The notes: generated by a model from the sequence alone, not told the origin. Positions 1 through 7,868 are shown, numbered from the stretch's first letter. The stretch is DNA of 10,758 nucleotides from Phycisphaerales bacterium UBA1845 (GCA_002338715.1 DDIR01000095.1:1-10758), one strand, 5' to 3'. Numbers and translations are program-made.

Positions 1-3000
1 TGCGCCGTCGTCGAAATCCCAGTACGCGACCAGTCCCGGCTCGCCGCCGGTCAAATGGCGGTACTTGTTCTGGTCGATCTGCGCGGGCGATCGGAACGTA
101 CGCCAGAGGCGCACGTCATCAATCGCGCCGACGAAGCGCCTGTGGTAGTCCGGGCTCTTGCTCTGCGCGCCGATCGTCAATTCGGCGTCGGTCGAATCCA
201 TCGGACCGGTGGCGGGGCTCGTGCCCCATGTGCCGGCTGCCTCTACGCCATCGATGTAAATGTTGATACTGTTCTCACCGAAGATGTGCCGCACGGCGAT
301 ATGTCGCCACGCGCCGTCGATGCTCAGTGCAGGAGCACTCGTCGTGTAGTAGTAATCCGCGCTGTTGAACTGATCGCGATAGCCGAACCGCAGCGCTCCG
401 TCGGATTCCAATTGCAGGAAGTAGTTCTCCTTTTTCCACGGACCTTTGGTCAGGATAATCCGTCGCTCGGCGGTGTCGTTCGGCGGCGCCTCGAACTGAT
501 CCACGCGCACCCAGGCTTCGATGGTGATGGACTCGCCGTCGAAGAATTGGAGGTCCGCATCGTCCGCCACCTCGACCTGGTCCGCACCGTCAAAGTGAAG
601 CGCCATCCCAGGCAGCGGCCCGAACGTCTGGCAGCTATCCAGCAAACCGTCACTGTTGCAGTCCAGCCCTGGATCGGCGGTGATCTCGTTAACGTCCAGT
701 AGGGAATTCGCGTTGCAGTCGTGAGACAGGGACTCGAATGCGCCCATGTCGACCACCCGGCCATCGAAATCACCTATGCCGGTGTCCGCGGCCGCAGGGT
801 GGTCCACCACGCGCACGCCGCCCGCGAAATCGGTCAGCACTTCCGTCGGCAAAACCGTCGAGTCGCCCGCATCGATGCATGGCGATCCCATGCTCAACCG
901 AAAGTCGTGGCCATTCAAATCGACGAACATTGGGTCCACGTCGATATTGCCCGCACCTTGGGTGAGTAATCCCGAAGAGAGAAACGCCGCGCCCGCGCCG
1001 CCCTCGACATCGCTATGTGAAACGGTCAAGCTGGCGTTGCTCAGTGCGGCTGCAAGTTCCGCACCGTTTTGGGAAGTGTCATTCCACAAAATGCAGTTCC
1101 GCACTTCGACGGCTGCTCCACCGAGCGCCGCAATGCCGCCGCCGGCGGTATCCGCGGTGTTGGCGACGAACGTCGAGTTGGCGATGAGCGGCGTCGCCCC
1201 ATTTCCCGAGGAAACCGCTCCGCCACTGCCGGTAGTCCCGGAGACCAGCGTCGCGCGGTTTCCGGTAAATACCGAGTTGACTACCGCGGCGCTGCCGCCA
1301 TCCTGTACGTCGAGCGCGCCGCCGTACATGGCTTCATTGCTTTCAAACCGGCAACCGCTGATAAGCGCATCGCCACCGCGCATGACGGACAAGCCGCCGC
1401 CATACGTGGCGCTTGCCGTCATCGCCCGATTGTGGTTGAAGCGGCAACGAGAGATCGTCGAGCCGCGGTCGTCGGTGATCAAAGCGCCGCCACCGCGCGT
1501 ATCTGCAATGTTATGTTCAAAGCGGCAGTTCTCCACCAACACGCGGGAACCGTCCACGAGCAGTCCGCCGCCGCCGGTGTCCGCATCGGGTGTGCGGAAA
1601 GTGCGATCGGCCCGGTCCGCGTTGCCGCCCTGAATGATGACGCCGGACAACTCCGCGTCGGTCACGAACCGCGCGGAGACCACGTGATAGCTGTTGTCAC
1701 CATAATTCTGGAAGAGCGCAGGAGCGTCGTCGCCATTCAAGTCGCCGCTGAGCACCGTGGGGTAACTCACGGTATCGCGCTCATCCGGATCAGTCGCGCC
1801 CTGACCCGCGAAGCCACCGCGCAGCGCCACGCCATCCGCCAGTTCGAACGCGCGCAGCCGATCGCCGGTACCACTGTCTGGGGTGTAGACACCCTGGGCC
1901 ACACGAATCTCCGCAATGTGCCCCGGCAGCCAGCGGGCCATTGCCGTTGCGTGAAACAGGTCGGACCGAGCCGACGCCCACGAAGCGCCCGTGTTTCCCG
2001 GCGACCCGTTGTCATCGATGTAGAGAATGTTTGGTACGTTGGCGCCGGTGTAGAACGCAGCGCGCGGCACCGGCCAGGGTGAGGTTTCGCCTTCCGCATT
2101 CTCGGCGATCACCGTCCAGTAGTAGAGCGTGCGATTCGGCAGCGCGACCCCCGCTGCGTAGCTCGTCGCGACGATGTTCACATCGATCGCCGGACTGCTG
2201 AAGTCCGGATCATCGTCTACCAGCAGGCGGTAGCTGGTCGCCATACCAGATGCGGTCCAGGCGAAGCTGGGCGACCAGTTCAGTCCGACGAGTGCGCCAG
2301 TGGAAGGCAATATGAGCCCGAATGGCGCCGGCAAAGGCAATCCGCCGTAAAGCGAAACCAGTGTGCGGCGATCACTGCTACTCGGAGTTTCCGTCCGCCC
2401 GACGACATCCTGCCATTCGCGCGCCAGACCGCTGATCAAATTCAGCGTGCGGTTGCCGTTCACGTTGAAATTGGTGTCCGGGTAGTGCATCACTGACGCG
2501 AAGTCGTAGGGGGCAAAGGTGCTTGACCCGGATGCCAATGTGAAATTCCCTTCTTTGTCATCGTCGATGTTCTCGTAGTTGATGCGGACGTACGAATCGC
2601 GATCGTTTCGGCTTTGTTCGTGGTACATGCCGAGGGCGTGCATGACCTCGTGGATCACGATGCGCTCGTTGTCCCAGTTCCAGATGTTGATGTCCTGCGC
2701 GCCGCCAACCTTGCCGACCTTCGAGTTGTTGCCACCCGCTTCGGCGGATTGCTTGACGATGACGTAGTCAGTCTCCGTCGTGCGTGTGATGAACTGCACG
2801 TTGCAAATGCCTTGCAGCGTAGTCAAAACGTTGATGAAAAAGGTTTGATCCCCGGCTGCGACGCCAGCATCAAAGGTGTAAGGTACGATGCCGCCGGGCC
2901 AGAGCTTCGTCGGTTCGACCGTGCCGCGCAGTCTGGATCCGTGCTCGACCGTGCAGTGTCCCCACGACGAACCATCGGACGGGGCAACCTGCGATGAATC

Positions 3001-3117
3001 GTGCAACTGGGCGAGCGCGGACGGCGCTGCCGCGCTGAATGCCCCCAACAATATCGCCAAACCGCATGCCGGGAACGACCGGCTCCAGCGCGCGTGCAGT
3101 GCGTCGACCAGTGCCAT
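1..3117 (-). CDS. Exported astacin-family (M12A) zinc metalloprotease fused to FnIII-like, parallel beta-helix, EF-hand-like and LamG domains (3' end outside window)
   Basis: The frame is open without a stop from the start codon to base 1, so the C-terminus is missing. From the 3117 start, a signal peptide covers residues 1-36 (Arg-containing n-region, hydrophobic GLAILLGAFSAAA, cleavage ALA|QL). The astacin catalytic domain (about bases 2345-2910) has the zinc motif HEVMHALGMYHE (bases 2619-2652), then RNDRDSYV and the Met-turn SVMHY (about bases 2482-2496). Zinc ligands and the Met-turn Tyr are all present, so it should be an active endopeptidase. A fibronectin-III-like domain (about 2045-2335) follows, then a right-handed beta-helix (about 780-2030) with repeated GGG/GGA and CRFxxN motifs like chlamydial PMP repeats, two DCNxN/DCNSDG calcium-type loops (about 622-720), and a LamG/concanavalin-like domain from about 606 to the window edge. 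It is divergent from the sigma/kinase operon. The start could instead be ATG 3222. The substrate is unknown; the role is probably extracellular or on the cell surface. Confidence 0.9.
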   Translation of the reverse strand, partial: MALVDALHARWSRSFPACGLAILLGAFSAAAPSALAQLHDSSQVAPSDGSSWGHCTVEHGSRLRGTVEPTKLWPGGIVPYTFDAGVAAGDQTFFINVLTTLQGICNVQFITRTTETDYVIVKQSAEAGGNNSKVGKVGGAQDINIWNWDNERIVIHEVMHALGMYHEQSRNDRDSYVRINYENIDDDKEGNFTLASGSSTFAPYDFASVMHYPDTNFNVNGNRTLNLISGLAREWQDVVGRTETPSSSDRRTLVSLYGGLPLPAPFGLILPSTGALVGLNWSPSFAWTASGMATSYRLLVDDDPDFSSPAIDVNIVATSYAAGVALPNRTLYYWTVIAENAEGETSPWPVPRAAFYTGANVPNILYIDDNGSPGNTGASWASARSDLFHATAMARWLPGHIAEIRVAQGVYTPDSGTGDRLRAFELADGVALRGGFAGQGATDPDERDTVSYPTVLSGDLNGDDAPALFQNYGDNSYHVVSARFVTDAELSGVIIQGGNADRADRTFRTPDADTGGGGLLVDGSRVLVENCRFEHNIADTRGGGALITDDRGSTISRCRFNHNRAMTASATYGGGLSVMRGGDALISGCRFESNEAMYGGALDVQDGGSAAVVNSVFTGNRATLVSGTTGSGGAVSSGNGATPLIANSTFVANTADTAGGGIAALGGAAVEVRNCILWNDTSQNGAELAAALSNASLTVSHSDVEGGAGAAFLSSGLLTQGAGNIDVDPMFVDLNGHDFRLSMGSPCIDAGDSTVLPTEVLTDFAGGVRVVDHPAAADTGIGDFDGRVVDMGAFESLSHDCNANSLLDVNEITADPGLDCNSDGLLDSCQTFGPLPGMALHFDGADQVEVADDADLQFFDGESITIEAWVRVDQFEAPPNDTAERRIILTKGPWKKENYFLQLESDGALRFGYRDQFNSADYYYTTSAPALSIDGAWRHIAVRHIFGENSINIYIDGVEAAGTWGTSPATGPMDSTDAELTIGAQSKSPDYHRRFVGAIDDVRLWRTFRSPAQIDQNKYRHLTGGEPGLVAYWDFDDGA

Positions 3118-3130
3118 TGCCAGTCCTTTC
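3118..3130 (-). promoter_or_regulatory. Ribosome binding site for the preferred astacin-gene start (ATG 3117)
   Basis: On the minus strand GAAAGGA (3130-3124) lies six bases before ATG 3117. This start gives a signal peptide of normal length (36 residues). The same heptamer GAAAGGA also occurs at 3233-3227, four bases before ATG 3222 and seven before ATG 3219, so an extended N-terminus of 34-35 residues cannot be excluded. The frame is open further, back to a stop at 3328-3330, so openness alone does not decide the start. Confidence 0.55.
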
Positions 3131-3259
3131 CATGGGGGTCTGACCGTCGAGGCCAGCACGATGGCGCGCGCCGTGCGAATGATCGGGCGGAGAACTGGGG
3201 CGAGCAGGCGATTAGTCATCATGTGATCCTTTCGAACGCTTCCTTTTGAGCGACTGTGA

Positions 3260-3265
3260 ATTATG
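3260..3265 (-). promoter_or_regulatory. Possible -10 box for the astacin gene
   Basis: Read on the minus strand these bases are CATAAT, one mismatch from TATAAT. No convincing -35 hexamer lies 16-18 bases upstream (the 17-base position reads CCATGG). If real, transcription would start about 30 bases before ATG 3222 and about 135 bases before ATG 3117. The call is weak and based on one hexamer. Confidence 0.25.
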
Positions 3266-3308
3266 GGAATACAGCCATTGACCCATGGCCGTCTTCTCCA
3301 GCCTCTCG

Positions 3309-3329
3309 GATCACGCAAAACGAGTGATC
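3309..3329. promoter_or_regulatory. Dyad GATCAC-N9-GTGATC in the divergent intergenic region (possible operator)
   Basis: GATCAC (3309-3314) and GTGATC (3324-3329) form an inverted repeat with half-site centres 15 bases apart. It lies between the divergent astacin and sigma-factor genes, upstream of both candidate -10 boxes. A further GTGATC occurs at 3223-3228 beside the upstream astacin start. Short half-sites like these can arise by chance, and no regulator in the window is known to bind them. Confidence 0.2.
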
Positions 3330-3440
3330 ATGGGGCAAGAAAATCTCAAATTTCTTTCTGGCGACATGCAGCACTGGGCGGCAATCAACCCAGACGCGGT
3401 CGAGTGATTGCAAGGGGCTGAGGAATTTGTCGGGCGCCGC

Positions 3441-3446
3441 TATAAT
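3441..3446 (+). promoter_or_regulatory. -10 box (TATAAT) upstream of the sigma-factor gene
   Basis: A perfect TATAAT lies 32 bases before the ATG of the sigma factor, so a transcript would start near 3453 with a leader of about 26 bases. The -35 position is poor: 17 bases upstream reads CTGAGG, and the TTGCAA at 3408-3413 is 27 bases away, too far for a standard housekeeping promoter. An activator or a relaxed -35 would be needed. Confidence 0.45.
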
Positions 3447-3478
3447 GGGCGGCATGCAGGGCAGCGGGGCTAGTAGCG

Positions 3479-4045
3479 ATGAGCAGACCCAATTCGAGCG
3501 ACGTCACACGCATCCTGGGCGAACTGTCCAAGGGAGACGCCGCCGCTGCGAATCGACTCTTGCCGCACGTTTATGACGAATTGCGGGCGCTGGCCGGTAG
3601 TTTCTTTCAGATTCAGCGGGCCGATCACACGTTGCAGCCGACGGCGCTGGTTCACGAAGCGTACATGCGCCTCGCAGGACAGGCTGACCCCAATTGGACC
3701 GGCCGCAAACACTTCTTCGACGTCGCGGCGATGGCGATGCGGCAACTGTTAGCCGATCACGCTCGTCGCCAAAAAGCTGCCAAGCGTGGCGGGGGCCTGG
3801 GCAAAGTGACTCTCGAGCAGGCGGAGACTCCGTCGTGGACCAGAATGGATGTCGATTTGGTTGCCCTGGAAGAAGCATTGACCAAGCTGGCTAACTTGGA
3901 TGCACGGCAGGCTCGAATCGTCGAGCTGCGCTTTCTCGCCGGGTTGACCGTGGACGACACGGCAGAAGTTCTGGGCGTCTCGCCGCGCACGGTCAAACTG
4001 GATTGGCAAATGGCCCGGGCGTGGCTGCGCCGCGAACTGGGCTAG
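3479..4045 (+). CDS. ECF-type RNA polymerase sigma factor (TIGR02999 / Sigma70_ECF-like family)
   Basis: This 188-residue protein has the two-domain layout of extracytoplasmic-function sigma factors. Region 2 (about residues 23-97) binds core polymerase and the -10 element and contains DELRALAG, LQPTALVHEAYMRL and the basic stretch DHARRQKAAKRGGG. A linker follows, then region 4 (about 131-184), whose helix-turn-helix LTVDDTAEVLGVSPRTVK would read the -35 element. The LQPTALVHEAYMRL signature and the length fit the TIGR02999-type family, common in planctomycetes and often next to Ser/Thr kinases. No anti-sigma factor gene is adjacent; the kinase 10 bases downstream is the likely partner. Shine-Dalgarno support for ATG 3479 is weak (GGGG nine bases upstream), but no better in-frame start is visible. 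Its target promoters cannot be read from the window. Confidence 0.93.
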   Translation: MSRPNSSDVTRILGELSKGDAAAANRLLPHVYDELRALAGSFFQIQRADHTLQPTALVHEAYMRLAGQADPNWTGRKHFFDVAAMAMRQLLADHARRQKAAKRGGGLGKVTLEQAETPSWTRMDVDLVALEEALTKLANLDARQARIVELRFLAGLTVDDTAEVLGVSPRTVKLDWQMARAWLRRELG

Positions 4046-4047
4046 GA
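4044..4047 (+). promoter_or_regulatory. Ribosome binding site of the kinase gene, overlapping the sigma-factor stop codon
   Basis: AGGA begins inside the TAG stop of the sigma gene (4043-4045) and ends eight bases before the GTG at 4056. This decides the GTG start and suggests translational coupling: ribosomes finishing the sigma factor would cover the initiation region of the kinase. Confidence 0.6.
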
Positions 4048-4055
4048 TCGGCGCT

Positions 4056-7000
4056 GTGACCCCTGAATCGTACGAGAGAATCCGGGCCGTCTTTCACGCG
4101 GCGTGCGACTTGGAATCGGAGCAGCGCGAGGCGTTCTTGGCCGATCGTTGCGCGGGCGACGCGGAGCTGTTGGCCGAAGTCCGGTCCCTTCTGGAACACC
4201 ACCACGAAGAGTCGGATGCATTCGAAGAAACTCGTCTGGGTATCGGCCGAGTTTTGCTCAACGAGCACAACGGTGACGATACCGGTCACGAGGCTGCAAT
4301 TCTTCCGCGCTCGATCGGGAACTACCAGATCATTCGGAAGATCGGAGAGGGTGGAATGGGCGTCGTCTACGAGGCCCAGCAGGAAACACCGCGCCGAACG
4401 GTAGCGCTGAAAGTGATTCGTCCAACGCTCGCGGCCACCGACTCGCTGACAAGACGCTTTCAACAGGAAGCCGAGGTGCTTGGGCGTTTGCAGCATCCTG
4501 GCATTGCCCATGTATACGAAGCGGGTATGGCGGATGTGTCAATCGATGGCACAACGATTGTCAGACGCCCTTACTTTGCGATGGAACTTGTACGCGGTTG
4601 CGCGCTGGACGATTACGTGCAGCGACGCAATCCGAGTGTGCAGCAGCGCGTCGAGTTGATGGCCCGCGTTTGCGATGCCATGGACCACGCCCATCGCTAC
4701 GGCGTCATTCATCGTGATCTCAAGCCGGGCAACATCCTGGTCGTGGATGATTTCGCTGGCGATTGTTCCGGGGCTGACCAAACAACTGCCAATGCGAGCG
4801 ATATTGGCCAGCCCAAGATCGTAGACTTCGGAGTCGCCCGTGCAACCGACGCAGACATGCACACGGTCACACAGACCGGCATGGGAAACCTCATTGGCAC
4901 GATTCCATACATGAGTCCCGAGCAAGCGTCCGGGAGTTCTCAGGGTCTGGACGCCCGGTCCGACGTCTACTCCCTCGGTGTAATTCTATACGAGTTGCTG
5001 ACCGGGCGGCTTCCCTACGAGGTTCGCAATCGGTCCGTACCCGAAGCGGCTCGTATCATCCGTGAAGAGGATCCGACCAAGTTGGGTTCCATCGTTCCCG
5101 CGCTTCGCGGCGATGTGGAGACCATCGTTTTCAAGGCACTGGAAAAGGAGAAACTGCGACGATACGCATCGGCCTCAGAACTCGCCGCGGACATTCGGAG
5201 ATATCTGGACCACAAGCCGATCGTGGCGGTGCCGGCTAGTTGGAATTATCAGGCGCGCAAATTCGCCAAAAGGCACAAAGGTCTTGTTGGTGGGGCGGTG
5301 ATTGGTGCCGTCGCCTTGATCGCTGGTCTGCTGATTGCAGTGCAGCAAGCCGTTCGCGCAACCGCTGCCCGTGACGACGCCCAGCAGCGCGAGCGCATTG
5401 CGCTGAAGCAAACCTACCGCGCGTGCATTACTGCGGCGGCATCTGCGCTCGAAAACCACGACGTCGCACTGGCGAGGCGAAGCCTTTCCGAAGCGCCCGA
5501 GCCTCTGCGCCGATGGGAATGGACTCACCTCAACAGCCGCTTGGACGAGAGCATGCTGGTCATCAATATCCCGGACGGAGTTAAGAACACCAGACCGACG
5601 CTGGTTAGTCGTGAAGGCTCTCTTGTTGCGGTTCATGCCACACCGGAAGGGCTTTACCAGTGGGATGCGGTGACCGGACTTCGGCTTGACCGTCTTGCGC
5701 CCCCGGGCGCTTTGTACGCGCGTACCGCCACGGGAAACAGTGAGGCGATTCTGGCTGACGGCAAACTGACAGTCCGTAATTTGCTCGATGGTTCGGAAGT
5801 CATCTATCCGCTTGCGAGCTGGGAACTTTCATCGTCTCCAGTCCCCGAGCGCTTCCACCTGGCGACGGACGCTAAGAGGATGGCATTCTTGAACGATGAC
5901 CGGGTCACGTCAATCGATCTTTCCACCGGTGCGTCGAGCACTCGGGACATCGACCAGTCTGGGACATCCGTGGACCGAATCGCCGTCAGTAGGGATGGCC
6001 GTATAGGAATTGCCGTGATCGAACGGTCGAAGCCGGGGATTTGGGATCCGGCAAGTGACCGAACCGTAGTGCTCGAAGAAGTGCAGTCCTGGGTCAGGTC
6101 TTTGGCATTTAGCCCTGACGGACGGCATCTGGCACTTGGCCTTCAGGATTCGACGGTTCGCGTCCTCGACGTGGATTCGTTGAGTTTCGTCGCCGTCGGG
6201 CGAGGGCACACCCATGCTGTGACCGACTTGGCTTACAGCCCCGATGGTAAGCGTATCGCTACGGTCAGCCTCGACCGCACCGTTCGGCAATGGGACGCTC
6301 AGACACTCGAACCGCGCGGCGTGGCTCATGGGCACGAGCGTGGCATCTGGTATGTGGAATATTCACCGGACGGAACTCGGTTGATCACGAGTGGTGAAGA
6401 TGCAACACTGCGCGTTTGGGACGCCACGAGACAGCATCAGCCGGGAGTGCTTGCCGGTCACGAAGGTCTCGTGTTTCCGGTGGCATTCAATCCGGACGGA
6501 TCGCTGTTGGCCAGCGCCGGTTGGGATCGTTCGGTGCGACTGTGGGACACAGAGACATATGAACCGATCGTCACCTTCATCGTAGACGCTGATGTAGTCA
6601 CGGCATTGGCTTTCAGTTCCGACGGCCGAAGGTTGGCCGTTGTCACGGATGACGCCTACTTTGCTTGGGACCTTGACTCGGGAAAGCTCTTACCACCGCC
6701 CGACGAAGCCTCACTAAAACCGCACGATCGCAAAGCCGCCAAGTTCTTTGCGTTCTTGCCGGACTCTATTCACGTTCCGATGCCGTGGAGCCTATGCGAC
6801 GAACAGATTCGCGTATGGAATACGACGGACGGGAGCGTGACAACGCATCCGCGCAGTATGTTGCTCGGACAGCCTTTCGGACCAGTCAGCCACAACGGCA
6901 GATATCTGGCAGCTTATGTCCCGGGTACGCAGCAAACGGATTCGCGCCAGGCACGGTCTGATTCCGGCAGCGATCTGGTCATCATCGATCTGGCAATCGG

Positions 7001-7574
7001 TCAGCGGTGTCCTCTGCCGTCACTTTCCTGGGCTTACAGTTTCAAACCAACGGGAACGGAGGATGTTCACATCGCTGCCCGATTGGATGATGACTTCACG
7101 CGCGTTGGCGTTTGGGATCTAACAACGGGTCAACATGAAGGCACGCTGGTCGGCCACACCGATAACGTCTACGCTGTAACCTACTCGCCTGATGGGACTC
7201 GAATTGCGACGGCGGGGCGTGACACGATTCGCCTCTGGGATGCAGAGACGTTTGAAGAGGTGGTGCAGCTTCACGGCCACAGTTCCTTCGTTTGGTCGGT
7301 GGCCTTCAGCCCGGATGGTACTCAACTGGCATCGGGCTCGGGTGACCAAACCGCGCGATTGTGGGATACAGCACCGGCCAGTGTCCGTACTGAACTGCGT
7401 CGCCGACATGATGAAGCGCGCATCCGCCTGAAGCCACTGGTGCACAGGCTATTTGAGGAGTTGTCAGATGCCAAAGACGTCGTTGAAGCACTGCGCTCAG
7501 ACGAATCGCTCTCAGAGTGGGAGCGCCACGTCGCCATGCAAGAAGTACTGTCCCAAATCGTCCCCAGACAATAG
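4056..7574 (+). CDS. Membrane-bound PknB-type Ser/Thr protein kinase with WD40 beta-propeller repeats
   Basis: The 1172-residue product starts at GTG. Residues 1-60 form a helical N-terminal segment typical of kinases paired with ECF sigma factors. The kinase domain (about 90-370) has the glycine loop GEGGMGVV (97-104), VALK with Lys119, a probable helix-C Glu138, the catalytic loop HRDLKPGN (219-226), DFG (257-259) and SPE (287-289), so it should be active. About 15 acidic or Ser/Thr-rich residues are inserted before DFG. RKFAKRHK precedes one transmembrane helix (about 409-429), placing the kinase in the cytoplasm and the rest outside. A helical segment with RRWEWTHL follows, then WD40 repeats; clear blades have SPDG-like turns near residues 686, 728, 770, 812, 854, 1044 and 1085, with degenerate blades before and between. 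A charged helical tail (about 1112-1172) ends the protein. It probably signals with the upstream sigma factor; ligand and phosphorylation targets are unknown. Confidence 0.95.
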   Translation: MTPESYERIRAVFHAACDLESEQREAFLADRCAGDAELLAEVRSLLEHHHEESDAFEETRLGIGRVLLNEHNGDDTGHEAAILPRSIGNYQIIRKIGEGGMGVVYEAQQETPRRTVALKVIRPTLAATDSLTRRFQQEAEVLGRLQHPGIAHVYEAGMADVSIDGTTIVRRPYFAMELVRGCALDDYVQRRNPSVQQRVELMARVCDAMDHAHRYGVIHRDLKPGNILVVDDFAGDCSGADQTTANASDIGQPKIVDFGVARATDADMHTVTQTGMGNLIGTIPYMSPEQASGSSQGLDARSDVYSLGVILYELLTGRLPYEVRNRSVPEAARIIREEDPTKLGSIVPALRGDVETIVFKALEKEKLRRYASASELAADIRRYLDHKPIVAVPASWNYQARKFAKRHKGLVGGAVIGAVALIAGLLIAVQQAVRATAARDDAQQRERIALKQTYRACITAAASALENHDVALARRSLSEAPEPLRRWEWTHLNSRLDESMLVINIPDGVKNTRPTLVSREGSLVAVHATPEGLYQWDAVTGLRLDRLAPPGALYARTATGNSEAILADGKLTVRNLLDGSEVIYPLASWELSSSPVPERFHLATDAKRMAFLNDDRVTSIDLSTGASSTRDIDQSGTSVDRIAVSRDGRIGIAVIERSKPGIWDPASDRTVVLEEVQSWVRSLAFSPDGRHLALGLQDSTVRVLDVDSLSFVAVGRGHTHAVTDLAYSPDGKRIATVSLDRTVRQWDAQTLEPRGVAHGHERGIWYVEYSPDGTRLITSGEDATLRVWDATRQHQPGVLAGHEGLVFPVAFNPDGSLLASAGWDRSVRLWDTETYEPIVTFIVDADVVTALAFSSDGRRLAVVTDDAYFAWDLDSGKLLPPPDEASLKPHDRKAAKFFAFLPDSIHVPMPWSLCDEQIRVWNTTDGSVTTHPRSMLLGQPFGPVSHNGRYLAAYVPGTQQTDSRQARSDSGSDLVIIDLAIGQRCPLPSLSWAYSFKPTGTEDVHIAARLDDDFTRVGVWDLTTGQHEGTLVGHTDNVYAVTYSPDGTRIATAGRDTIRLWDAETFEEVVQLHGHSSFVWSVAFSPDGTQLASGSGDQTARLWDTAPASVRTELRRRHDEARIRLKPLVHRLFEELSDAKDVVEALRSDESLSEWERHVAMQEVLSQIVPRQ

Positions 7575-7723
7575 GGATTTCATTCGACCGATTGCCACTT
7601 CCAGTTGCAACAAGTCGTCAAGCAAGTTTGCCCGGCCCGGCGCAAGAGTTAGACGCTACGCGTGCAAACTGCGGCCTCAACTCGCGTTACGTCGCGCCGT
7701 TTGTCGCTCTGCGCTCGCGCACG

Positions 7724-7755
7724 AAAAAAGGCCCGTGACGTCTTGCCACGGGCTT
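7724..7755 (-). terminator. Rho-independent terminator for leftward transcription
   Basis: GCCCGTG (7731-7737) pairs with CACGGGC (7747-7753) around a nine-base loop, and the stem extends by one G-U and one A-U pair. Read on the minus strand the stem is followed by six T residues (complement of A 7724-7729), the canonical layout. Read on the plus strand the tail is only TTAAATC, so rightward termination of the kinase transcript would be weaker. It lies about 400 bases beyond the stop codon of the minus-strand gene ending at 8152. Confidence 0.8.
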
Positions 7756-7843
7756 AAATCTCTCCGAAAGCAACCGGTCTCGAGCTCTGGCTGAGAGCCA
7801 AAGTAAGGCGATCGGGCGACGTGGCCGGTTAACAGGGGCCCGT

Positions 7844-7868
7844 GGGTCGGCGAATTTCGCAACGACCC
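7844..7868. other. Unassigned near-perfect hairpin (RNA stem-loop) in the intergenic gap
   Basis: GGGTCG (7844-7849) plus GCGAA (7850-7854) face TTCGC (7856-7860) and CGACCC (7863-7868), giving up to 11 pairs with a two-base AA bulge and a very tight apex, which would open to a loop of a few bases. No T-tract follows on either strand, so it is not an obvious terminator. It would lie in the 3' trailer of the leftward transcript and may be a processing or stability element. Confidence 0.4.

Noticed and set aside
746..2082. Long plus-strand open frames (746-1633, 1069-2082) antisense to the left exported protein
   Set aside because: They have no recognisable domain and lie opposite a frame with clear beta-helix repeats; long antisense frames are expected in GC-rich coding DNA.
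3408..3413. TTGCAA as the -35 box of the sigma-factor promoter
   Set aside because: It is 27 bases from the TATAAT, well outside the 16-18 base spacing needed.
3261..3455. 64-codon minus-strand frame in the divergent intergenic region
   Set aside because: It overlaps the -10 box of the sigma factor, has no motif and no good ribosome binding site; probably chance.
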